This document shows, in pieces, positions 1 through 11,149 of a DNA stretch of 64,000 nucleotides. The DNA lies in contig MNCI01037953.1 in NCBI GenBank assembly GCA_015680685.1, positions 1,448,774 through 1,512,773 on the forward strand. Direction: 5' to 3'. This DNA is from Gnetum montanum (lineage: Eukaryota > Streptophyta > Gnetopsida > Gnetales > Gnetaceae). The position numbers were made by a program, and so were the translations under genes. Under the pieces are notes generated by a model. The model searched no databases and was not told the origin of the DNA. It was given only the letters and a program-made list of their open reading frames with translations. Numbering within the stretch: the stretch's first letter is position 1; each line of letters starts with the position of its first letter.

Positions 1-128
1 AAGACAACGAACGATTAACCCCAAGTGTTTCTTGTGGCGTTAAGGCATTTAGTCTGCGGAGTTCGACCGGATAGCGCGTGTACGCTCGTTTCGTATGGTG
101 GAGTGTAGGGGTACCTCGCCACTCATCA
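1..128 (+). repeat. 3' end of a Ty3/gypsy LTR (element I family)
   Basis: The block matches the last part of the element I LTR (6590-6718), including the shared words 'ggagttcgaccggat' and 'ggggtacctcgccactcatca'. It ends in CA at 128. What follows is not the tRNA-Asp primer site seen after the 5' LTR of element I, so this is a 3' LTR or a solo LTR whose left part lies outside the window. The bases just after it, 'gcctc', are the candidate right target duplication. Confidence 0.8.
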
Positions 129-133
129 GCCTC

Positions 134-314
134 ACTCTGGACTAAACCATATGTGACAAAGCTACCACTAGTCCAAGTGGGAAGACAGTGAATTGTGATG
201 AAGGCATAATGATCAATATGCCACAACTAGTCCCATCCATGGAATTCAACTAAATAATGTATGAACACTTGTGATTCATATGGTTGGGCATAGGGGGTAC
301 CTTGCCACTCATTA
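134..314 (+). repeat. Older LTR 3'-end remnant
   Basis: This stretch repeats the LTR end a second time in a more diverged form: 'gggaagacagtgaat' near 179 and 'atagggggtaccttgccac' near 290, ending 'actcatta' at 314. From 315 the sequence matches the gag of X-B. The simplest reading is an old LTR that cut into X-A gag and was itself hit by the LTR at 1-128. Confidence 0.55.
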
Positions 315-2450
315 CCAATGTTGATAGAATGGCCTCGGGTCACCCAACTTCCTCCACAACCATCAATTCAAACTCTATAACCCATAGGAATGCCCCAAGG
401 ATTGGATCAAGCTTCCAAATGATCCAATTCTTTACCAAAGAGATGAAGAAGCTTAAAGCTAACATAATCTAGATGGTTAAAATTATGAACTTCTACCAAG
501 ATGATTCCATTAGTCCTACCATCCCCTAGATAACTCTTCCTATGGGTATCTCAATTCCATATTTTACCAAGTACAATGATGAGGAAGATCTCAATTTCCA
601 TTTCATTACCTTCCATTCTGAGTGCTTATTGTTATAAGCTTAGCCCCACACTATGATGAGCATCTTCCCTATGTCTCTCATCTAAAAAGCCTTAGATTGG
701 TATCATGCACTACCTAGAGGCTCTATTACCTTTTTGGAAAACCTAATCATAATTTATTAACCATTTTAGGTACAACTTGAGAACGAATACCACATTAAAC
801 TAGTTGAGGAAGGTTAAATAGGTGCCTCTTGAACCTATTCAAAAATTCATACAAAGATGGAATGATCTTCTTAATAAGATACCTAAACCCATTACTGAAA
901 CATATCTTCTGGCCATCTTCAAGGGAGTGGTTAATGATTTTATTAACTTTAAGTTATACTACCTAGATCCATGGTCACTTAGCCAAGCCTTATCTCAAAC
1001 AAAAAAACATAGAGGATGCCATGAAAGCTAGTAATGATCCAGTGTACATCATATACAAGAACTAGTGTACGAGAAAGAATAGGAACAAAGGGGAACAGAC
1101 CATGTAGCCAGGGCCACCATGGCCAAAGAAACAAAAATAACATAGGGACCAAAGACAATGTAACTAAAGGCCCCTTCTACCACCACTCAACCATAAAAAT
1201 TAGGTGCTACCAACTGTAATTCACCTAGGCTAAACTTCAAAAGAAAGGATTAGTCCAAGTACACAAAATCACCCATGAAACCATTTTAGCTTTTTGATTA
1301 GTTTCTCAAGAGTGGCCATATCCAATACAAATAGCTCACTAAGAATGCTTGTAAGAGGCATGATCACCTATGTGTGATCGCTAAGGATCCCATCATAGCC
1401 ACAAAAGATGATCTGTCTATTCCTAAGTGCTTTAAGCTAGAATGCTTTTCCCACTATTACCAACCTGCTGGCCATGACATTGATTTTAGCTAGGCTTTAA
1501 AGGATTATTTATAGAAGATGATAGATGATAGAGAACTAGTCTTAGACACATCTAACCCAGTTAGGTGCTAAAACTAGCATATGCAAGTATATAAGCATTC
1601 CTTAAATGCTAACAATGACCCCTATACCATATCCACATTTAATGTTGATAATAATTCTAGACTTGCCAAGGAGCCATTTGTGATAAGGGTACCTCCTTGT
1701 ACAAGGGCTTCAACTTGTACAAGTTCATGGACTCCTTTTGTTATAATGGTACCACCACCTATGCCTCCCAAGGAACCATTTGTCATTAGAGTGCCCCCAC
1801 CCTCTACCATCACTAAACCTATGACCTAAGTTGACCAATGTCCTCATATGATGAATAATGCCTCAACTTCTTCCCAATTGAATGATAATAAATCACCACC
1901 CAAACAATGTAAGAAATTGGCTCTTAAACCAAAGACTAACAAAAGCAACTAGCCCAAAGTTTGAAAGGAAGTGGATCCACTAAATCCTACTCTAATTTCA
2001 ACAATACCCATGAGCTCCAACACCAAAACCAAATCTGCTAGCTAATCTATGGAGCCTAAATAATAATAAGAGAAAGGGAAAGGGCCAAAATAACAAATGC
2101 TAAAACATCAAGTAAAAATACTAGGTAGAATGAAGCAAGTTAGGTTCAACAAAAATGAGAAGCCATCCAACAATGATAAAGACTTCCTCATTGCCATGGA
2201 GCAAGTCAAGCTCTTTCTTAAATAGAAGAACACCTTGTTGAGCTTATATGACTAGTTATGATCTCTCGTGCCCACTATGAAGTCTTATTTAAGATGTTAA
2301 CTTCTATTTCTGTTAATGAGGATACCCTAGCCAACCAAGAATCTATTCACTTAATAATAGTACCATCCTTATCTAAGGAAGAAACAAAGTCAACCACTTT
2401 AACATTTCAGGAAAATAAGGTAAATACCAACTCCTAAATTGGTGAGGTAT
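315..2450 (+). pseudogene. Decayed Ty3/gypsy gag (X-A)
   Basis: Open pieces joined across several stops read as a retrotransposon gag domain. The best piece is 822-1031, with 'EPIQKFIQRWNDLLNKIP' and 'LAIFKGVVNDFINFKLYYL', the typical helical 'F..RW' and 'F..G' part of plant gag proteins. The same residues occur in X-B gag ('KFIQRWNALLNEI', 'LAIFKGTINDFIKFKLYYL'), which confirms the frame. Gag forms the cytoplasmic particle that packages element RNA. The N-terminus is missing because an LTR end abuts at 314. Downstream (1250-2450) the frame is broken, with proline-rich repeats around 1690-1800 ('FVIRVPP' occurs more than once). No zinc knuckle could be confirmed. Confidence 0.7.
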
Positions 2451-2504
2451 CGAGAACTCCCTTATATATAACAATAAGAGTTGGCTAGTATAAGGTATAG
2501 TAAG

Positions 2505-2950
2505 TACATGTGGATGATGGGATGGCCACCAATGTTATCCCCTTCCCTATCATATAATGCACGGGCTTGGTTGAACACATTTAGAGCACCTCCACCTTAG
2601 TGCTTAAATTATTTAATGGGTCACATGTAAAGGTGAGAGGGTTAATTTCATTGGATTTCATAGTTGTGGAATGATTCCCTATATCAACTAATTTCCTTTT
2701 GGTGGAAGAGATATCAGGATTCAACCTAATCCTAGGGAAACCCTAGTTAGCTAAATTACGAGTTATCTCTTCCCCAATCCATTAAGAAATTCATCTACCT
2801 TACAAGAAAGGTGAGATTATAATCCATGGAGATAACACAGCTCCCTTATTTGTCAACAATGTTGACATAGAACAAGGATTCGATGTGGAATTTCAAGAAG
2901 AAACTCCCGTAGCTCAAAACATAGCAAAATCAACCAAGTCAAAACCAATA
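2505..2950 (+). pseudogene. Retroviral-type aspartic protease (X-A)
   Basis: The frame reads 'VDDGMATNVIPFPI', a degenerate form of the D-[ST]-G-A active-site loop, followed about 70 residues later by 'VEEISGFNLILGKP', the second hallmark (hydrophobic-LG-P) of Ty3/gypsy proteases. Several stops interrupt it. X-B has the same domain in reverse at 45140-44840 ('VNDGVATNVIPFPI', 'FNLILGRHWLAKL'). The enzyme would cut Gag and Pol polyproteins. In most Ty3/gypsy elements reverse transcriptase follows directly. Here the frame instead runs out by about 3050 into AT-rich sequence, and the next gene lies on the other strand. Confidence 0.65.
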
Positions 2951-3050
2951 ATGTAGGGGCTACAAACTAATTGTTGGATGAAATCCCATTTAAAGTGGTA
3001 AGCGAAAGGAATAGAGAGTATAAAATTTTGCAAAAAAGGCCTTACACATT

Positions 3051-3790
3051 CCCTAATCTCTCAAAGATTAGAAAGCACTTGTGTAATTGAATACTCTACC
3101 TACTTTCTTAACCTTGTACCTTATGATGTAGCCTTTTAACTCATAGCCTTGTCTTTAACTTTTATTTTCATGTTTACATTTTAATTTGTTAGCCTTTGTC
3201 ATGTTACATTGTATTTATGATTTTACCACCTGACCTTGCATTATATTTTCATGTTTAGTTTATAATTTCAAGACTTTCCTTTACATTTACATAAAACCAT
3301 AAAACATCATATAAAATCACATAAAAAATGTGGCATGTCAAGGCCTAAAACTAGTAAATTTATGGCCTCCCTTTAATCTCTTATGAGTGCATTATGATCA
3401 ATTTGCTTCTTGGTAGTATGTTTGGTTTTTTCTTTAAAAGTTACACCCTATTTTACAGTTTCACTTTTTCCATTTTTATCATCAAACTTTACTTTGTAAC
3501 CTTATTGTTTTAACTCGTAGTCTTTAATGCAAGAAAAATATAAAGTGAAATAAAAACAAGCATATAAAACTTTGAAAATAATATATTTTGACTTATAACT
3601 AAGAATGTTCATATCAATAGCCATGATCACACTATGTGATGAAACAATAACAAAAATGTAACAATAGCCATAGTTGCATAGTGCAACAAGATAATCGGAA
3701 AAATAATAACCAATATAGTATCTAAGGTTGTGACAACAAAAATATGGAAAAAACAATAAACATGATAGGTTCATAATCAAATGGCTACGA
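3051..3790. other. AT-rich junction between protease and the end of the antisense gene
   Basis: There is no credible coding sequence here. The same sequence separates protease from the antisense gene in X-B (44640-43793), so the junction is an ancestral part of X and not a local rearrangement. It probably holds the 3' untranslated regions of two converging transcripts. Confidence 0.5.
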
Positions 3791-4269
3791 CTAAATTGTA
3801 GGAGGAGGAGGACCATCATTAGCATCAACACCATCATCTTCAACATTATTAACTCCATCACAAGGAGCCTATAAATAACAAAAGAAATACAAAAAATTAG
3901 TAACCATGAAAACCTATAAATATAACCATAAAACAAAAAACAAATAAGAACTAAAACTAAAATGATAATAAAAAAAGTTAATTTTTTTTAAAACTAGAGG
4001 AGAGTCAAGAGCAATGGCTTTTGGAAAAATCTTTAGAGACCCATTTAAAGTAATAAAAACATTAAGAACACTTTAAGACACTTAAAATAAAAACATAAAA
4101 TGTCACAGCCATAACAACAATATAAAAAAAATATAAAAAATCTAAAATCATAAGAAAATAAATAAATTATTTTCTTATCAACATTAGGGTCTATACATTG
4201 CAATTTTTCCACCATGTCATTCATTACTCCTCTCATAAACTCCATCTTGTCTTGGACCTTCATCTAAGG

Positions 4270-5185
4270 TTTAACATGGAATGTGGATGTCCTTGAGGAA
4301 AACTCACTCTCTACAATAGCCATAAAAAATCAAAGCTTATCTACAATGAAAGAGCCAAAAACTGAAATAAAAATAAAAACATAAGCATTAAAAACTTATC
4401 AAGAAGATCATGAGGTATGTCTAATGGAGGATTATCCTCTGAAGATATATCACTAGGGAAAGAGTCCAACACATCTTATGCCTCAAATCTCCTCTTCTCT
4501 TCTTCCTTGCACTCTTGTGGCTCCTCCATGACAGCTTAGGTAGTTAGATCATGTCTCATCATTGTAACAACAAAATCAAAACCAGTTAAAAAATAGTTTT
4601 AACAACAAAAATATAACTAAAAGAAAGAAAAGAAAACAATACAAAAAAAAAAAAAACCTGAAAACATAAAGGCAAGAAACATTTACATACCTTCAATGGC
4701 CTGATTCATCTTATTTAACCTAATTATCATCCTCCTAGGTGCTTCTTGAGTAGGGACCAAAATATTGTCGTCAACTCATGGCCTTTTTATCTTTTCTTTT
4801 GCAGGACTGTACACTTTTGCATGTGCTTGTTTGTCCTTCTTTGAATTACCATAAATAACACGAGCCTGTTTTCCCATGCTATCAGGGAAATTACAACATA
4901 CAACACTACCATTCCATGTGGTCATAAATAGTGATTTGCCCATGTCCTCCATAGGGGAGTCTTGGGTATGCATTACCAGGGCAATGTGCTTAGCCCAAGG
5001 CTTGAAAAGTTGATATATGGAGTTGAGGTTTTCGCAAAGTTTTCAAACTTCATCCCTTAGACCATTGACAAGGAATGTGGCCCAATCATTGGTCAATATC
5101 TTTTTCATTGCCCAAGCTTGTTGAACTCATATAGTTTTCTTTTGAGGCAATAACAAGGAGAAGACTCTAGAGAAAAAAAAAGGTA
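4270..5185 (-). pseudogene. Downstream exon debris of the antisense gene, copy A
   Basis: On the - strand this matches 41470-42540 of copy B. The exon-3 equivalent (around 4540-4420) has an acidic, Glu-rich piece and a splice donor changed from GTAAGT to GATAAGT. The exon-4 equivalent (4263-4190) reads 'MEFMRGVMNDMVEKLQCID'. A short open piece at 4973-4776 ('MHTQDSPMEDMGKSLFMTT') matches the copy B frame around 41740-41930. Stops and shifts break the whole. Confidence 0.45.
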
Positions 5186-5898
5186 GGTTTGATTTGCTTC
5201 CTTAACCTTACACTTGCCAAAAGACAATGTGGCACTAGGAGACAAAGTAAGCTAAGCCTCCATTTCTTGTTTGTGCCATGCATCTTTCCTTGCTCTAATT
5301 ACTACTTTGACACCATTGGAAGGTATGCCAAAGAGATCATAAAACTTAGATGTATCAAAATTGAAGGAGACAAGAAAACCTTTGACATGAGTGGCAAATT
5401 AGATGATACATTCATCAAAGGAGTCAATTACATTCAAAATTTTAGCCAATGGCATAAATGGACTAGGTAACATAAATAGATCGAATAGACATGCATCAGT
5501 AATCTTTTGCTGGATTACTACATGGGCCTTGTTAGCCAACCACTTGTATGCTTGGTTTATATCACCCCACTTGAGAATAATTTTCTCCTTAGTATGGCCT
5601 AAAACAATCACAACGATAGTAGATTCAGAATTTTCAATGCAAAACATGTTAATCCATTAGCCTATAAAAACTACAAGAACCATGAAAAACTAAAAAATAT
5701 AATAAAATATTGGTGATCTTAAAAACAATTTTCACTTACTAGGTCTAGGCAAAGCTAGAATCATAAAAAAATAGGAACTTGTACATGCATTCCAAAATTT
5801 TGGAGTCCCCAAAATTTGTGTGCACTTCTGGTGACCATGCATTTTTGGTATGCATAAAAATATTGCATTTTGTACTTGTTAAACTTTGTACCAAGTTG

Positions 5899-5903
5899 GT
5901 TGA
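5899..5903 (+). repeat. Left target-site duplication of element I
   Basis: GTTGA lies directly before the 5' LTR and is repeated exactly at 12004-12008, directly after the 3' LTR. The matching place in copy B (about 40680) has no insertion, so this is the genuine integration site. Confidence 0.9.
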
Positions 5904-6718
5904 TGATGGGATGCAATATCGCATAGGCCGTGATATCGCGTCTTCCCCTGCGATATCGCGTACGTGATATCGCAGTGCACCACCAAATCTATAAATAAGA
6001 GGCAGCTCTCCCTTGTTTCGGCATCTAGGCCTAGACCGTAGCGAAACTCTGGCAGTTTTACCTCTCCATAGATAGAATAATTTCCATGTGCCAGCATTAG
6101 GAGCTCCAAAGTGAACGGATCTTTATTCGAGCAAATATTATACCTGAACACAAGTTTGTGTACGGAAATAAAGATGAACTTCTTGGATAAACCTTGCAGT
6201 GCATGGACTAAGCTAGATAGGACTTTATTTATTGTTATTTATTGTTTATAATTTAAATTCTTTATTAGTTCATTAAATCTCTCTCAAGCCTTTTCTCCTA
6301 GTTAAGTGCATTTAGTACGATTGCTTCGAGCACATGCGTTATGCTTGGTCATCCCAGTAACAAATAGCGTTTGGTAACCAAGGTTGTATAGGTTCAGGGT
6401 GTGAACGGTAAGTGGGAACAGATTCTGATGCTAGTTTAATTAAGGCTTAGTTAGTTAGTTAAAGTTAGTTAATTAGTCTCTTCACCCTTCATCTCATTAG
6501 CATAGGAGATAAAACAGAAAAGACATAAAATTCATCTACCTCAGACTTACTTAGCCATACAACCGTGACAAATACAAGTAAGTCTGGGAAGACAATGAAT
6601 GATTAACCTTGAGTGTTCCATGAGGTGTGTAGGAACTTAGTCTATGGAGTTCGACCGGATCACATGTGTAACACTCGTATTCGTATGGTTGAGTGTAGGG
6701 GTACCTCGCCACTCATCA
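5904..6718 (+). repeat. 5' LTR of element I
   Basis: It begins TGATGGG and ends CATCA. It pairs with 11150-12003. The difference in length is mainly a roughly 35-40-bp local duplication in the 3' copy around 11865-11900 ('gggaagacaatgaa' and 'gggaggacaacaat'). Confidence 0.92.
5920..6000 (+). promoter_or_regulatory. U3 palindromes and TATA box of element I LTR
   Basis: Several near-copies of the palindrome GCGATATCGC lie within about 60 bases ('gcaatatcgca', 'tgatatcgcg', 'gcgatatcgcg', 'tgatatcgca'), followed about 15 bases later by 'tataaataag', a good TATA box. The 3' LTR keeps the layout (11160-11256). Such spaced palindromes directly upstream of a TATA box suggest binding sites for a dimeric regulator. 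Confidence 0.6.
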
Positions 6719-6719
6719 T

Positions 6720-6737
6720 TGGTGCTGTTGCCGGAGA
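6720..6737 (+). other. Primer-binding site, tRNA-Asp type
   Basis: One base after the LTR, 'tggtgctgttgccggaga' matches the complement of the 3' end of plant tRNA-Asp (TGGCGCCGTTGCCGGGGA) at 15 of 18 positions. All three differences are transitions of the kind expected from cytosine methylation. Confidence 0.85.
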
Positions 6738-6862
6738 CTAAGTTGTTTGTGCACTAAGTAGAACATAGGAAATTATCCACATCGTTGGGAGCTTACACAA
6801 ACCCTTAGGATTAATTAAACAAAAATTATATAACGGTTAATTAGCACACCAAATAAGACACA

Positions 6863-7477
6863 ATGTCTTCTTCTTCTCATAAAAGCCCTTCACCACCTAG
6901 GGATCACACAAGAGACCGTCGGCAGTCTAACACACATAACCGAGAACTGCCAGTTCCTCAAGAGTATTGGGTAGTGTATACTCATCACGATGAGTATATA
7001 CCCGATTTTACTTTTATCCTCCATCAGGATGAACAACTGCGTTGGAGAGACTTGCAAGGTTACACAGTGTTACCTCTAGATCGAGTAGTCCCGAACATGC
7101 TCCTTCGTTCTCTAGCACAGATTGATATGACACAGCTATACACTGAATACATTGCAGAAGGTTATGACATAAGGGATTACCATCCCACAGCAGTGCAATG
7201 TTTAAGGGATTTGAGGCAAGAGAGCCACCATACATCGTTGAAGAGCAAAGGGCCCCACAATGCTTCGCCTGTGATAAGAGAAGTTAAGAGTCATGAACCT
7301 ATCTCAATAGGTTCTCCACTAAATGATGTTCCACCTCCTAATGATAGTGAGGAGGTTGGGTACCAGAACCTACGCTCTATGATACACAACCCTAGTTTTG
7401 CTGCCCATGAACACCAAGTGTTCAATAAGGGAACACAAACAAAGGCTTGTAAAAACTCCCATTCTACAAGCCCCTAA
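6863..7477 (+). CDS. Truncated gag of element I fused to a frameshifted RNase H tail
   Basis: An open frame of 204 residues starts at an ATG about 125 bases after the primer site. Residues 1-20 are Ser/Arg-rich. Residues 31-112 ('EYWVVYTHHDEYIPDFTF' to 'YDIRDYHPTAVQ') match the start of element II gag at 35288-35052. After about residue 190 the frame enters the linker ahead of RNase H and stops at 7477. An internal deletion has removed the rest of gag, protease and RT. The product would lack the particle-forming domain and any zinc knuckle. The frame is the most intact in element I, but a working protein is unlikely. Confidence 0.75.
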   Translation: MSSSSHKSPSPPRDHTRDRRQSNTHNRELPVPQEYWVVYTHHDEYIPDFTFILHQDEQLRWRDLQGYTVLPLDRVVPNMLLRSLAQIDMTQLYTEYIAEGYDIRDYHPTAVQCLRDLRQESHHTSLKSKGPHNASPVIREVKSHEPISIGSPLNDVPPPNDSEEVGYQNLRSMIHNPSFAAHEHQVFNKGTQTKACKNSHSTSP

Positions 7478-9300
7478 TTGGTCTAGACCATTCCATATTA
7501 TGACCGACGCATCTAATTATGCCTTAGGAGCCGTACTGACATAGTTAGATGAACAAAAATGGCCTTATTACATCCACTATGCAAGTAAGAGTATCACCGG
7601 TGCACAACTCAACTACACAACTACGGGAAAGGAATAAATGATTGTAGTGTTTGAACTGGACAAATTTAGGCACTATGTATTAGGCTAGAAAGTGTATATT
7701 CACACAAATCATAGTGCAATTAGGTTCCTCATGAACAAGCCAACAGTTAGCCCTCGTATTATACATTGGTTGGTAATCCTTCAAGAATTCGACTTAACAG
7801 TAGTAGACCGAAAAGGCACCGAGAATGTAGTCGTAGATCACTTATCTTGGTTGCACTAGGACAACAAAGAGGATGAATATGTCGTATCTGATCATTTTCC
7901 TGATGAAGCCCTCTTTGTCGGTGTGGTAAATAACCAACCCATGGGAACAAATTGGTATAGTAGCATTCTTACTTATCTCCTTTCCCAAAAAACACCACAA
8001 GGGTTGGACTTTAGGAAGAAGCAATGATTTCTTCATAAAACTAAGTACTTCATGAAAATCAAGGGACAACTCTATAAAGTCTATCCTGATGGCTTGATTC
8101 GATGGTGTGTGCCCGATGAGGATCAATTAAGAGTTTTCCAAGATGCTCATGAGGGTTCCTATGGGGGCCACTATGCAGGGAGATGAACGACCATCAAGAT
8201 CCTGCTTGCAGGATATTACTGGCCAACGCTATTTCAGGATGCCCATCAATTTGTCCAATCCTGTGAGCGCTGTCAATGTGATGGTGGAATGACTACTAGA
8301 ATGGAGGGTCTGCAACAATGGATTCAACCTTTGGAACCCTTCGACATTTGGGGAATAGATTTTATGGGGCCCATTACACCAATGTCCAATGGGAAAGCTT
8401 ATGTCATTGTTGTTGTTGACTATTTAACCAAATGGGCTGAGGCAACCGCTATAACAGACTACACATCATCTACGGCTGCACGATTTGTACAACAACAAAT
8501 CGTAAACAGGTTTGGTGTGCCGTGTGCACTCATCTCTGATAATGGAACACATTTTACGGGTGCAACCTTTCGCAAGTTGATGCAACGCTTAGGAGTGGAA
8601 CATAAATTGACCACACCATATCACCCCTAAGCCAATGGCCAAGCCGAGGTTACTAATCGAGAGATTACGAGAATATTAACGAGAATAATTAGAAAATTTA
8701 GGTGAGATTGGAGCACGAAACTGAATGACGCTCTTTGGGCGTACTGCTCCACTTGGAAACTCCCTACAGGCTACTCTCCCTATGAGTTAGTATACGGAAA
8801 ACTTCCAAAGCTCTCAGTACAAACTGAGCTTCGTACACTATCCATGGCCTGTGACCTCCACCTTGACCTCGACCTGGCACAAAAACAAAGATTGGCAACT
8901 CTAAACGTGCTAGATGAGAATAGATTGGTTGCTCTGTCATCAAATGAGTTGCACAAGGCAGATAATAAACAACGTCATGACTTAAAAATTCGAAGGGTTA
9001 AGTACCAACCAGAAGATAAGGTCCTTTACTGGAACCCCGCACATGTACCACAATGTACCAAATTCCAAACATTGTGAAAAGGACCCTACATTATCTATAC
9101 GACCTTTTCCTCAGGAGCCATGACAATATACAAGCCTGAAACCCCTAATAGGAAATTATTGGTCAATGTGCAACAAACCAAACCCTTTCATGAGCCAGGA
9201 ATAGCCAGTGCAAATTACACCTCTGATAGCGAACAACCACGTTCCTTATTTTGGATCTCTCCCTTTCCATTCAGTCATGGGGGAGAGGGCCACCTATGCT
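7450..9300 (+). pseudogene. RNase H-integrase remnant of element I pol
   Basis: From 7480 the frame reads 'FHIMTDASNYALGAVL', the RNase H active-site Asp region, then 'HTNHSAIRFLMNKP'. A His-Cys zinc-binding remnant ends in 'SCERCQCD' near 8270. The integrase core (8289-8700) has 'DIWGIDFMGPI', 'LISDNGTHFTG' and 'QANGQAEVTNREI', so all three catalytic acids (D, D, E) are present. A C-terminal part runs to about 9300. Stops occur in RNase H and at 8628 just before the last catalytic motif. RNase H would remove the RNA template and integrase would insert the DNA copy. No RT domain precedes it; the preceding sequence is the gag fusion. Confidence 0.85.
9272..9291 (+). other. Internal purine-tract-like copy (element I)
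   Basis: 'cagtcatgggggagagggcc' repeats the motif found directly before the 3' LTR at 11136. It sits just at the end of integrase. It could act as a second plus-strand start, or mark an old rearrangement. Confidence 0.45.
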
Positions 9301-11135
9301 AATCATTTGAGGCCCTCAGTTCTTTTAAGTTTTTGTTTTACACATTTTTGTTTTATACATTTTTGTTTTACAACATTGTTCATACTTTTCCATTTCTTGT
9401 GTGTGTTATCCATCTTGTAAGTTTTTCACTCATCAATAAGTGTTCTTAATGATGGTATGAACTATTTTTATATTGATTGCTAATGTTTGGTTTTTACCTT
9501 TAAGTTATGATGTTGATACTAAGGTATGTTTCTTTTGATATGACAGGCAATGAGTCCACTTCATCCATACATCCACAAATTTCTATGATCTATCTTGGCT
9601 TGGAAATGTACTGTCCCTTTCTAAATAAGAACTATTAACGAATTAGTGACTGGGCATTTCTCAAACTAAGGAAGGACTCAAGGATTGAAAAGGGTGTGAC
9701 TTCAAGGAACTTGATGCATTTGTATTGGCCATTCTCTTGGGTGCTTGGATGTTTTCTTCTTGAGTTTTCTTACCATTTTGATGTTACTTAATCATTAGGA
9801 AGTTGAGCTCATAAAAATAACAATGTGTTTGCATGGTGTGGTTCTCACGTATAAACACATAAAACAAAAAAAAAAAGAGAATTCAAAGCACACCCCTTAG
9901 ACGAAATAATCATTTGGGCTACAAGCACTAGTTATGGAACTAAAATAAAAATGTTCCCTCTAACTAAGGCCCTTCTCGCTTCCCATTCTCTCCTCCTTCA
10001 TTTCGTCGAAATGGTGGTGGCTCTTAGGTGAAGGCATTCTTATTACTTCGAGAGGATGGATTGGTTGAACGCATTAATGCGAAGTCATTGGATGTGGTTT
10101 GTTTGAGGTCAGATTTGGAATGGGACCTGCTAAGTCACATTAACCATGAACTACACAAGGGGTTGTACACCACCTTGTTCGTGGGATTCCATTCCATTCT
10201 CTTCTTTCCATCATTCTTCCTCCATTGTTCACCTCATTGCCAGTTGTATCATTAGTGTATATTTTGGTTGATGCATTGTTTTCTTTTTGGTAAATTCTTG
10301 AGGTTAAGACTTTAACTCTTGTTCCAAATGACATTCCCAGAGCCTACGGACTCTTTGAATGTGGGGTTGTCAAGGCATTAAGGGCATGAGCCTACTTTGG
10401 GGAGGACCCATTGACATTCCTATTTGGTGCCCTAGTTAAATTCTTTCCCTTAACATTTTTGCAATCAACTTTATTTTGTTCATTTCCATCTTGACATCCA
10501 TTTCATCAACGTTATAGTTGTCTCTTTTTCTCCATCTTTCTTGTTCCTTTTCTTTCTCCATTCTATCGTTACTGGAGGTTCGCTCTTAGTCATGGGGGTC
10601 CGGACCCAAATTTTTTTGATTTTCTCCTAACCCCTACACCTTCAGTAGTCACCATTATTATATCTCTAGATCCGCATCAGCCATACCACAACCCAACCAA
10701 TGGACCTTTTACCAAAGCAAGGTATCAACTACATTATGATTCATTTACCCTTGCTAATATAAAGACTGTGTTGTGTGTGTAGATGGAAATCATGCAACAA
10801 CGGATTGGATTTGGAGGGAACACTTGGACTAGATCGGTGCTAAAGCAGCTATGCAAGGAACGAGATGGATGGTGCGCTTACAGATGGATAACGAAAGGCG
10901 CAATCTTGGCGTTGGCAGCAGTAAAACTTCTTTCTCTCTCTCTTTTCTCAACTACCAAATAAGGCTTGATTTCAAATGTATAAGGTGTTCACTCTTGTTG
11001 TCATGAACACCAGTTTTGTCTTGTCTTGTAATGATGATCCGTTCACATATCATCCCATTCACCATTAGTTCCATTTGAGTCAATAATCCCATACCATCCC
11101 AATATTTTGTAAGGAACTTGAGAAAAGTTTTTATT
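9301..11135 (+). other. Non-coding 3' region of element I
   Basis: No credible gene is present. The block 'ttcaaagcacacccctta' at about 9884 is also found on the - strand of element II near 25800, so this is shared element sequence. A further purine-tract-like copy, 'tagtcatgggggtccgga', lies at 10587-10604. The short open frame at 10028-10255 has no recognisable domain. Confidence 0.5.
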
Positions 11136-11149
11136 CAGTCATGGGGGTA
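11136..11149 (+). other. Polypurine tract of element I
   Basis: 'cagtcatgggggta' lies directly before the 3' LTR and would prime plus-strand DNA synthesis. Element II has the same motif before its 3' LTR. Confidence 0.8.

Noticed and set aside
3502-3936. 144-residue hydrophobic membrane-like protein on the - strand
   Set aside because: The T-rich composition creates it. Only the short last exon of the antisense gene within it is conserved between copies, and in a different frame.
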